From Zobellia uliginosa (lineage in GTDB: Bacteria > Bacteroidota > Bacteroidia > Flavobacteriales > Flavobacteriaceae), in contig NZ_JAHKPY010000002.1 in NCBI RefSeq assembly GCF_018860745.1, forward strand, positions 626,618-690,617: a stretch of 64,000 nucleotides of DNA, in the 5' to 3' direction. The notes under the pieces are model-generated. The model did not search any database. It saw only the letters and a program-made list of their open reading frames with translations, and was not told the origin of the DNA. Shown here piece by piece: positions 8,227 to 16,392 of the stretch. The translations under genes and the position numbers were made by a program. Position 1 is the stretch's first letter. The number at the start of each line of letters is the position of its first letter.

Positions 8227-9800
8227 AGGTGGTGTTCTTCCAGTAGTTTGCCTAATTCTTTCCGGCTTATTTTACCTGAGCTGGTTCTAGGTAAATCTGC
8301 CATAACCTCAATAGTCTTAGGTATTGCATAGTAGGGAAGCTGTACTTTACAGAATTCCATTAGATGGGTAAGTATTATTGAAGCGTCTTTGCCAGGCTTA
8401 ATAACTGCTGCTAGTTGTTGTGTTTCTTCATCTTTCCCCAAAACTAGTACGGCTACTTCCTCTACATCAGCGTACTTTAATAGGGTAAGTTCAATTTCGT
8501 CTAATTCTACGCGATAGCCTCTAAGCTTAATCTGTCTGTCATTTCTCCCTAAAAACAGCAAATCTCCATTACAGTTAAGTTGGGTTAAATCTCCAGTTTT
8601 ATAATAAACATGATCATAGCCATCCGCAACCGTCACTCTATGAAAAGATTGTTCTGTAAGTGCTTTGTTATTCCAATAGCCCTGCATCATTGTTGCGGAC
8701 CGTATAGCTAATTGTCCTGTTTCTCCCGGTAGAACATCATTATTATGGTCATCCAGTATTTTATATTCGGTATTGTTCCAAACGTTTCCAATGGGTATGG
8801 GTTTATCATTTATGGGAGGTTCGGGTACATGGTAATAGGTACACAAAATAAGCTCGGCAGGACCGTATAAATTACTAAATCTTGCATGAGGCCACTGCTT
8901 CATTAAAGCCCTTAAATGTTTGGTGATGAAAACCTCCCCAGCAAAAAGAACCCATCTAAGTGAGCTAAAATCGTTTTTGCCTAATGTACCGCTGTTCAAA
9001 AGTTGTATTAACATTAGGGGCACTGAATACCAAACTGTGATTTTTTCTTTTGCAATAAGAGCGCTAAGGCTAGCGGGCATTTTTAAATGGGCATCAGGAA
9101 TAATTACCGTTGTTGCACCTATTAAAGGGGCTACAAAATATCCAAAAGTAGAGGGGTCGAAATGTAAAGGTGCCGGATTTCCAAATACATCATCTGAATT
9201 GAAATCATATGTGCTTGACGCAATCTTGGACAAACTTAGGGCGCTATAATGGGTATGCATAATACCTTTTGGCTTACCCGTAGATCCAGAAGTATATAAA
9301 ATAAATGCCAAATCTTGTTCTAAAATGGGGGGAGGCACGAAGTCACCTACCCGTGTAGAAAAAATATCATTCCAAGAAACCGACGGGATAGTGCTTTTAA
9401 TAGTGTCTCCAATTATTATGTTTAAAGAGCTTTGTTCTTTCAGTAGCTGGTTTACCTTTCTCCTTTTAGTTGTTGTGGTAATCAAACATGTAATTTCACA
9501 ATCTTTGATAATACTAATCGTCTTGACCACCGGTGCCGATGTGTCAAGAGGAACATAGGCCGCTCCTGACTTTAATATTCCATAAACTGCAATACAAGTT
9601 TCAAGGCAACGGTTCATAAAAACACCAATACGATCTCCCTTTTTAATGCCGATAGATACTAAGTGAAAAGCTAGTTGGTTACTTTTCTCAAATAGCTCGC
9701 CATATGATATAGATTCTTCCAAATAGCGAAAAGCTTCACGGTCAGGTGATAGCCTTGCTACATTATCTATGAGTTGAGGAAGATTATAAGTTGATTTCAA
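8223..9800 (-). CDS. Stand-alone amino-acid adenylation enzyme
   Basis: A 525-residue acyl/aminoacyl-AMP ligase without carrier or condensation domains. Core motifs are present: LYTSGSTGKPKG (near residue 167), YGPAE, YKTGDL, RGYRVELDEIE, and the C-terminal SSGKISRKEL with its catalytic Lys. Architecture and size match DltA-like or prolyl-AMP-ligase-like enzymes that load a discrete carrier. The pocket reads roughly D-P-F-Y-L-A-L-L-C-K, which I cannot assign to a substrate. It is the first gene of the operon with the carrier protein and the interrupted synthetase, so it probably provides the first building block. The AMP-ligase assignment is firm; the substrate is unknown. Confidence 0.88.
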   Translation of the reverse strand: MKSTYNLPQLIDNVARLSPDREAFRYLEESISYGELFEKSNQLAFHLVSIGIKKGDRIGVFMNRCLETCIAVYGILKSGAAYVPLDTSAPVVKTISIIKDCEITCLITTTTKRRKVNQLLKEQSSLNIIIGDTIKSTIPSVSWNDIFSTRVGDFVPPPILEQDLAFILYTSGSTGKPKGIMHTHYSALSLSKIASSTYDFNSDDVFGNPAPLHFDPSTFGYFVAPLIGATTVIIPDAHLKMPASLSALIAKEKITVWYSVPLMLIQLLNSGTLGKNDFSSLRWVLFAGEVFITKHLRALMKQWPHARFSNLYGPAELILCTYYHVPEPPINDKPIPIGNVWNNTEYKILDDHNNDVLPGETGQLAIRSATMMQGYWNNKALTEQSFHRVTVADGYDHVYYKTGDLTQLNCNGDLLFLGRNDRQIKLRGYRVELDEIELTLLKYADVEEVAVLVLGKDEETQQLAAVIKPGKDASIILTHLMEFCKVQLPYYAIPKTIEVMADLPRTSSGKISRKELGKLLEEHHL

Positions 9801-10157
9801 ATGAATGGTTTAGTTGATAACATACCACAAACCACAAGTATTTCGGTTGGCCCGAAACCTTCGTATTCATAGCATTGCTAATATATATGATGAAAATGAG
9901 CTAATCAAGTAAAAATGCAATCCAATAACAGATTTATAGGTCAGTCATCGAAAATTTGATAATATTTACAATGCTTGATTGAAAATAATGAATTTTAAGT
10001 CCTTGTAGATTGCTGTATTTATGACAAGAACAAATTTGGTTTTAGTTTGATATTGTTCCCATTTGTAATGTTAAAATAGTCAATTACGAAGCTCTTTTAT
10101 ACAGGAGAACGAATAAATAAAGTCAACTTTAAAATAATTTTCTATCTTCAACGCGCT
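9801..10157. promoter_or_regulatory. Divergent promoter region between the two peptide-synthetase operons
   Basis: A 357-base AT-rich gap separates the minus-strand adenylation gene from the plus-strand HupE gene, so it should hold both promoters. I found no open frame of note and no exact match to the Bacteroidota -33/-7 elements. A short GC-rich hairpin lies at 9841-9857 (6-base arms, 5-base loop), in the 5' leader of the minus-strand operon about 41 bases before its ATG. It could be a leader structure or protein site; its role is unknown. Confidence 0.4.
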
Positions 10158-11417
10158 ATGAAAAAATTAATACTTTCACTTATTTTCGGTCTTTTTCTTT
10201 TGGCCCCATTAGTCACCTTTGGTCATCAGCCAAAGCAAAGTTTAATTTACCTCAGAATTTATGAGGAGGCGGGCATAGAAGGACGTTTTGAGGTTAATGC
10301 AAATGAACTCATTCATGTTTTTGGATTGGATGTAGGGCTTCATCCAAGTATAGAACAGGTTAGGCCTTATCAAGATAAAATTCAGGCTTATTTGTTGAAA
10401 AATGCAAAATTTTCTTCTGAATTGGGCTCTTATAAGATTGTTTTTACTGGGGAAATTACCAAATTGAATTTGAACTACGGAGATTTCATTAACTTCCATT
10501 TCCGTCTAGAAAATTCTAAAAACCTTCCGGACAGCCTTACCTTGGATTATAATGCCTTTTTTAATGAGGACCCCACCCATATGTGTCTCGTTGCTATGGA
10601 GTATAATTGGAAAGCGGGTCTTATAAATAACGAACATATTGTAGCTTTATATCTTTCGGAAGGAGAAAGAAACGGTACTTTCTCTATTAAGGAAACGTCT
10701 CTATGGAAGGGTTTTGTAGCTATGGTGCAGCAAGGAATATGGCATATCTGGATTGGAATGGACCACATTCTGTTTCTGGTAGCTTTAATTCTACCATCAG
10801 TGGTTAGAAGGCGTAAAAAAAATCAGGTTACAGGAGGTTTCGTCGAAAAAAGTAAATATAGTTTGTGGGGTTGGGAACCGGTTAAAAAGTTTAGGCCTGC
10901 TTTCATGTACATTCTTAAAATCGTCACTTTTTTTACCATTGCCCATACCATTACCCTAAGTCTGGCATCTTTGGAGATAATAAATCTTCCTTCTAGGGTT
11001 GTAGAATCTATAATAGCCTTTTCTGTAGGTCTTGCGGCTTACCATAATATTAGACCAATATTTAAAGGCGAGGATTGGGTAATTGCGTTTGTTTTTGGCC
11101 TTTTTCATGGTTTTGGTTTTGCTAGTGTTTTAGGAGATTTGGGTTTTAGGGGTGAGTATCTATCATTATCATTAGTAGGTTTTAATGTGGGCGTAGAAAT
11201 TGGTCAGGTTGTTATTATTGCGGCTATATTTCCGATTTTGTATTTCATAAGGAATAATAGGTTGTACCCAAAGCTAATGGTATGGCTTTCCGTTCTTTTA
11301 ATAATTATCTCGTCATATTGGCTTATAGAAAGAGCTTTTGATATTGACTTACCATTGGATGAAATGATCAATAGTAATATACTATATCCTATTGCACATT
11401 TTGTTGGTTTAAAGTAA
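10158..11417 (+). CDS. HupE/UreJ-family membrane protein (predicted metal permease)
   Basis: A 419-residue protein with a signal peptide (MKKLILSLIFGLFLLAPLVTFG), a periplasmic domain of about 160 residues, and a C-terminal block of about seven hydrophobic helices. HupE/UreJ_2 hallmarks are visible: GIWHIWIGMDHILF at the first core helix, IAHTITLSL, and GLFHGFGFASVL. These His/Asp motifs are the expected metal ligands in this family, whose members are predicted to move nickel, cobalt or another divalent metal. Codons run straight to a synthetase gene 21 bases downstream, which ties metal transport to the peptide product. The transported metal cannot be read from the sequence. Confidence 0.83.
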   Translation: MKKLILSLIFGLFLLAPLVTFGHQPKQSLIYLRIYEEAGIEGRFEVNANELIHVFGLDVGLHPSIEQVRPYQDKIQAYLLKNAKFSSELGSYKIVFTGEITKLNLNYGDFINFHFRLENSKNLPDSLTLDYNAFFNEDPTHMCLVAMEYNWKAGLINNEHIVALYLSEGERNGTFSIKETSLWKGFVAMVQQGIWHIWIGMDHILFLVALILPSVVRRRKKNQVTGGFVEKSKYSLWGWEPVKKFRPAFMYILKIVTFFTIAHTITLSLASLEIINLPSRVVESIIAFSVGLAAYHNIRPIFKGEDWVIAFVFGLFHGFGFASVLGDLGFRGEYLSLSLVGFNVGVEIGQVVIIAAIFPILYFIRNNRLYPKLMVWLSVLLIIISSYWLIERAFDIDLPLDEMINSNILYPIAHFVGLK

Positions 11418-11438
11418 CTAACTCACAAAATTTAGTAC

Positions 11439-14400
11439 TTGAAAGAAAACACGAAAAATAGTTCGCTGTTAAGCCGATGGAAAAATCGAGAGACTAAGGA
11501 ATCTACCTCACTACAGATACCTAAGGCGCCTATTGATGCTAACATTCCGTTATCATACGGACAACAGCGTATTTGGTTTTTACAGCAGTTATATAGGGAT
11601 AATCCTTTTTATAATTACTCGGAAGCAATCACCTTTGGGGGAGAGTTGGATATTGAAATATTAAAGGAAAGTCTTGATTATATTTTTCAGCAAAATCAAG
11701 TGCTAAGTACGTACTATCCCACTGTGCATGGGATGCCCGTTATTAAGGTTGATAAAGCCATACCTGTACTTAAAGTGTATGATCTTAGCAATTTTACTGA
11801 AATAGAGGCAAAGAAAGAGGCTGAAGTTTTAATGAAAAAACAATCTTCATTACCTTTTAATTTGTCTAAGCCCGGTTTGGTACGCGTATCATTATTCAAA
11901 TATTCGAAAAGTAGACATATTCTTTTCTTTACAATGCACCATATTGTAATAGATGAATGGTCCATTGACATATTGAAACAACAAATAGCGGAAGCTTATT
12001 TAAAATTGCTCGCAGGTGAGCCATTAGTGCCTTCTCTTAAAGCCTTGCAGTATTCTGATTTTGCACATTGGGAACGAAACACTCCATTAGATGCTGAGCA
12101 GCTTCGTTATTGGAAGAAAGAACTATCTGGGGACATTCCTATTTTAAACCTACAAACGGATGCTTCCAGACCGGCAAGACCAGCTTTTAAAGGGAAACAA
12201 CAAGCATTGCAGTTAGATTCAAATTTCTCGGCAAGTGTACTCAGTGCCTCAAAACAAATGGCTACTACTCCGTTTGTTTTTCTGCTCACTACGTACTATG
12301 TGTTTTTACATAAATATACGGGGCAATCAGATATTTTGGTAGGAACGCCTATTACAAATCGCGCTACGCAATCACTGGAGAAGGTGCTCGGTTTTTTCAT
12401 AAATACGGTGGTGTTAAGAAATGCAATTAAGGATGATACTTCTTTTTCTGAATTGATTCTAGAAGTTAAAAAGAATACACTTTCTGCTTTTTCTAATAAA
12501 GATGTTCCTTTTGATACTCTTGTAAAGGAATTAAAAGTAGAACGATCATTAGCTGTAAGTCCGTTTTTTCAAGTGATGTTTCTATATCACTCATCTACTG
12601 CAACACCTTCATTTGGAGAGAATTTAAAATTGATAGACGAGACTGAGTTTGATACAGAAGTTTCTAAGTTCGATTTAACCCTGTCCATCTCTGAATCAAA
12701 TGGAGCTTTGTCATTGGCTTTTGAATATGACACGGATTTATTTGAATCCGATACCATTACGCGTTTCTTAGAGCATTACAAAATGTTGTTGAAGGGAATA
12801 ATTCATAATCCAAAGGAAACGGTTGCCGGTCTTCCCATGATGACTTCCAAAGAAGAAAAGATATTGTTTCCAAAGAAAGCTGTAAATAATAATCGCTTTG
12901 CATCTTATAATGGGATTCATCATATAATAGCAGATGTAGCGGAAACATTTCCACAGAACAAAGCATTGACATTTAAAGATCAGGTAATTACTTATGAGGA
13001 ATTGGATGCGCGTGCCAATAAAATTGCCTTTGTAATTCTTCAAAAAACAAAGAAGCATAATGAAGTCGTAATGCTTTGCATAGATAGGTCAATAGAAATG
13101 ATGGTAGCGTTGTTGGCCATCTTAAAAGCAGGTTGTGCCTATTTACCCATGGATCCAACATACCCCATGGAAAGGTTAAATTATATTTTAGAAGATGCGA
13201 GCTGTAATATCGTTGTTACTCATAGCAATTTGGTTGATGTTTTCAATGAAACAAATAAGACTGTCATCTTAAGTGATAAAGTAGTTGCTACTAAATGGGA
13301 AAACGTAAGTCTACCTAATGTTGAGGAGGATGATTTGGCGTATGTTATCTACACTTCGGGCAGTACAGGGAAGCCAAAGGGAGTGCCTATAACTCATAAA
13401 AATATTATTAATTCAACGGCAGGAAGATTGGACTTCTATCCTAAGAATCCTAGTGCGTTCTTGTTACTCTCCTCTATTTCATTTGATAGTTCAAAAGCAG
13501 GAATATATTGGACGCTGTGCTCGGGAGGGAATCTTATAGTTACTGAGAATAGGGTTGAACAGGATATTACTAAAATAGAGGATATAGTTCAGTCGCATAA
13601 GGTGAGTCATACGCTTATGCTCCCTTCTTTATATACGGTTATTCTGGAGCATGGTAATGCGTCCAGGTTAATGAGTCTCAATACGGTAATAGTAGCAGGA
13701 GAAGCTTGTAGTAATAATCTAAGAGAACTACATTTTAAAAATCTACCAATGGCATGTCTGTATAATGAATACGGGCCAACGGAGGCTACAGTTTGGTGCA
13801 TTGCACACCAAGTAGAAATGAGCGATACTTCTGAAGTTGTTCCTATTGGCAAAGCTGTTGCCAATGCAGAAATATATCTTCTTAACTCATCTAAAGGCGC
13901 AGTTCCTTTTGGGGCGGTTGGAGAAATTTATATTGGAGGGCCTGGAGTTTCAAAAGGATACATAGGTAAGGAAAAACTTACGAAAAAGGTGTTTTTAGAT
14001 AACCCGTTTTGGATTGGTTCCAATGATAAGATATATAAAACGGGGGATTTAGGCAGGTACCGAAATGACGGAACTATTGAGTTTTTGGGAAGAGCGGACC
14101 ACCAAGTAAAAGTGCGCGGCTTTCGTATAGAATTAGATGAGGTTGAAAAAGTTATAGCAGAGCAGAACCCGGTAATTGCAGCTGTGGCCTTGGTTGAAAA
14201 CAGTAAGCGCTTAATAACTTATGTAAGAGCTGTTGAAAAAGTTGTTGTTGAGGATTTAAAACGTGTTTTGAAAACCAAATTACCAGAATACATGGTGCCC
14301 GCTACAATTATTCAAGTAGATGAGTTTCCGCTATTGCCCAATGGTAAGGTAGATAAAGTAAGTTTATTGCAAGTAAAGCCAAAAGAGAAGCAAAGAGTTA

Positions 14401-15464
14401 CGATAGTAGAGCAGCCTTCTTCAGAATTGGAAAAGAAAATGACAAATATTTGGAAAGAAGTCTTGGATTTACCTGCTGTTGGTCTGCACGAGAACTTTTT
14501 TGATATTGGGGGAGATTCTATATTGAGTATACAGGTGATATCAAAAGCAAAGGCAGTTAATATAAAATTGTCTCCCAATCAATTATTCGAGAATCAGACA
14601 ATTTCAGAGCTTACACGTCATATTCAATCCATAGAAATAAAGGAGACTAAGGTTATTGATAAAACAGAATTCAAACACCTCGTTCCCATTCGCCCCAATG
14701 GCGCAAAGCCTCCTTTGTTTTGTTTGCATTCCGGAGGAACGCACTTTTTTTATTATAACCAGTTTGCAAATCATTTAAAAGAAGATAGGCCTATATATGC
14801 GCTTCAAGCCTCAGGACATGAAGATGAGCTTGTTTTACATAGGAGTGTCAATGAAATGGCAGTCAGCTTTGTTAGGGAAATTAAAAAAGTACAACCGCAT
14901 GGGCCATATCATTTTATTGCCTATTGCTATAATACGGCAATAGGTATGGAGGTGGTAAGATTATTGGACGAAACTGCGGACAAAGCAAATCTTATCGTAG
15001 CGGATACCATGGCCAGTTATCTTAGTTTGTTTGCGGCATCTAGAACCAAAGTGCGGACAGCTGCTTTTTTTGAACGGTTTAAGAAGAAGCCGGTTTATAC
15101 TTTGAAACGCTTAATTAAGTCAAAACTAGTCTATCCCCTTAAAGAAAAATATAAAACCTTTGCCAGTAGCGGAAGTCAAAAATTGATTAGAATCCTTCAT
15201 GAAAATCATATTAAAATTTATGAAAAGTATGATTGGAAGCCTATTAGAAGCGATATTCGTTTGCTTTTGACTGAAAAGCCAGGTACCGATTTTAATGGTA
15301 AGGTAATTAATTCCTGGAATAAAATGACAACTAAAGATGTGGTGATTGTTCCTGTAGAAGGGCATCATGATAAGCTTTTTGAAGATTTAAAAATGGTGCG
15401 TAAAACCGCTATTGCTGTAGATTCTTGTATGACGGAGTTTGAAACTAGTCAGGAAAAAGGTTAA
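11439..15464 (+). CDS. NRPS module C-A-T-TE with Cys-type thioesterase
   Basis: A 1341-residue terminating module. The start is TTG, the first possible start after an in-frame TAG three bases-triplets upstream. Order: condensation domain (about 35-470; LSYGQQRIWFLQQL, active site HHIVIDE near 167, with Glu in place of the usual Gly), adenylation domain (about 494-990; IYTSGSTGKPKG near 637, YNEYGPTEATVW, RGFRIELDEVE near 893), carrier domain (FFDIGGDSILSIQV near 1021) and thioesterase (about 1085-1330). The thioesterase elbow reads IAYCYNTA, so the nucleophile is Cys1163 rather than Ser; VEGHHDKLF holds the catalytic His. The pocket reads about D-S-A-M-I-A-E-V-W-K, which I cannot assign. It should add the last residue and release the peptide. 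Confidence 0.9.
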   Translation: MKENTKNSSLLSRWKNRETKESTSLQIPKAPIDANIPLSYGQQRIWFLQQLYRDNPFYNYSEAITFGGELDIEILKESLDYIFQQNQVLSTYYPTVHGMPVIKVDKAIPVLKVYDLSNFTEIEAKKEAEVLMKKQSSLPFNLSKPGLVRVSLFKYSKSRHILFFTMHHIVIDEWSIDILKQQIAEAYLKLLAGEPLVPSLKALQYSDFAHWERNTPLDAEQLRYWKKELSGDIPILNLQTDASRPARPAFKGKQQALQLDSNFSASVLSASKQMATTPFVFLLTTYYVFLHKYTGQSDILVGTPITNRATQSLEKVLGFFINTVVLRNAIKDDTSFSELILEVKKNTLSAFSNKDVPFDTLVKELKVERSLAVSPFFQVMFLYHSSTATPSFGENLKLIDETEFDTEVSKFDLTLSISESNGALSLAFEYDTDLFESDTITRFLEHYKMLLKGIIHNPKETVAGLPMMTSKEEKILFPKKAVNNNRFASYNGIHHIIADVAETFPQNKALTFKDQVITYEELDARANKIAFVILQKTKKHNEVVMLCIDRSIEMMVALLAILKAGCAYLPMDPTYPMERLNYILEDASCNIVVTHSNLVDVFNETNKTVILSDKVVATKWENVSLPNVEEDDLAYVIYTSGSTGKPKGVPITHKNIINSTAGRLDFYPKNPSAFLLLSSISFDSSKAGIYWTLCSGGNLIVTENRVEQDITKIEDIVQSHKVSHTLMLPSLYTVILEHGNASRLMSLNTVIVAGEACSNNLRELHFKNLPMACLYNEYGPTEATVWCIAHQVEMSDTSEVVPIGKAVANAEIYLLNSSKGAVPFGAVGEIYIGGPGVSKGYIGKEKLTKKVFLDNPFWIGSNDKIYKTGDLGRYRNDGTIEFLGRADHQVKVRGFRIELDEVEKVIAEQNPVIAAVALVENSKRLITYVRAVEKVVVEDLKRVLKTKLPEYMVPATIIQVDEFPLLPNGKVDKVSLLQVKPKEKQRVTIVEQPSSELEKKMTNIWKEVLDLPAVGLHENFFDIGGDSILSIQVISKAKAVNIKLSPNQLFENQTISELTRHIQSIEIKETKVIDKTEFKHLVPIRPNGAKPPLFCLHSGGTHFFYYNQFANHLKEDRPIYALQASGHEDELVLHRSVNEMAVSFVREIKKVQPHGPYHFIAYCYNTAIGMEVVRLLDETADKANLIVADTMASYLSLFAASRTKVRTAAFFERFKKKPVYTLKRLIKSKLVYPLKEKYKTFASSGSQKLIRILHENHIKIYEKYDWKPIRSDIRLLLTEKPGTDFNGKVINSWNKMTTKDVVIVPVEGHHDKLFEDLKMVRKTAIAVDSCMTEFETSQEKG

Positions 15465-15474
15465 TTCATCCCCT

Positions 15475-16185
15475 ATGAAATTAACCGGAAACGACGCACA
15501 TGTCTGGAGTTTTAAAGTGAGTGATTTTGATGATATTAGCACTTATTTAAAATTGCTATCTCTTGATGAACAAGAAAGGGTAACTCGGTTTAAATTTGAA
15601 AAAAATAGAAAAACCTACATTTTAGCGAGAGGGCTGTTAAGAGTCTTGTCTGGACGCTATTTGAACGTTTCGCCAGAAAATATCAGGTTTAAGTATAATG
15701 ATTACGGAAAACCGGACTATAACCTAGAAACGTCAATTAAGTTTAATGTATCTCATTCGGGAGAACTTATTGTTTTAGCCTTTGTGAAAAATCGTGCGGT
15801 TGGTATAGATGTTGAAAAAATCAAAACTGATTTTGACGCATTGAAACTAGCAGAAAATTTTTTCTCGTTTAAGGAAATAGAGATGTTAAATGATGTGCCC
15901 AAAAATGATGTATACAAGGCCTTCTATTGTTGCTGGACCAGAAAAGAATCTTTTATCAAGGCAAAGGGTATTGGTCTTTCTTTTCCATTAGCTTCGTTTA
16001 CAGTTTCTTTGAAGGATGAAAATGCGGAATTGTTACGTACGGATTGGAGTCCTCAAGAAAAGAACAAATGGAAGCTGTTTTCTTTTGGACTGCAGAATGA
16101 CTATGTGGGTGCTATTACGGTCTCAACGGGAATTCGATCCGTATTGTACTTCAATCTCGAGGCTTTTCTAACAAAAATGAGTTAG
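15475..16185 (+). CDS. 4'-phosphopantetheinyl transferase (Sfp type)
   Basis: A 236-residue Sfp-like transferase that moves phosphopantetheine from CoA onto carrier-domain serines. Family motifs are present: FNVSHSGELIVLAF, VGIDVEKIK with the Mg-binding Asp and Glu, and CCWTRKESFIKAKGIGL. The ATG at 15475 is chosen because it lies 10 bases after the synthetase stop; an in-frame TTG at 15439 would overlap the synthetase gene. Being the last gene of the HupE-synthetase operon, it would activate the three carrier domains of this locus. Confidence 0.92.
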   Translation: MKLTGNDAHVWSFKVSDFDDISTYLKLLSLDEQERVTRFKFEKNRKTYILARGLLRVLSGRYLNVSPENIRFKYNDYGKPDYNLETSIKFNVSHSGELIVLAFVKNRAVGIDVEKIKTDFDALKLAENFFSFKEIEMLNDVPKNDVYKAFYCCWTRKESFIKAKGIGLSFPLASFTVSLKDENAELLRTDWSPQEKNKWKLFSFGLQNDYVGAITVSTGIRSVLYFNLEAFLTKMS

Positions 16186-16392
16186 AAATTCACCCTGCGA
16201 TTAGTGCGAGGACTATTTCTGCACCGTTCGTCGTTAAGTACTGTTAGTTAGACGATTATCGTGGTTTATGTCTGCAAAGCGCGAGAAAATATTTTATTTT
16301 TATTCTATCCCCCCAACAAATCATTTAAAATTACCAACACGGCTTTTCCCGTACGAGCGAAAGCACCTAAATTATTTTTGCCAGACCAAACC

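Noticed and set aside
8920-9249. A 109-codon plus-strand frame opposite the adenylation gene
   Set aside because: Antisense to a strongly coding gene with core motifs; no start signal or motif of its own.
16261-16392. Upstream extension of the giant secreted protein to GTG 16261
   Set aside because: The added 44 residues hold no signal or domain, and the ATG at 16393 gives the signal peptide.
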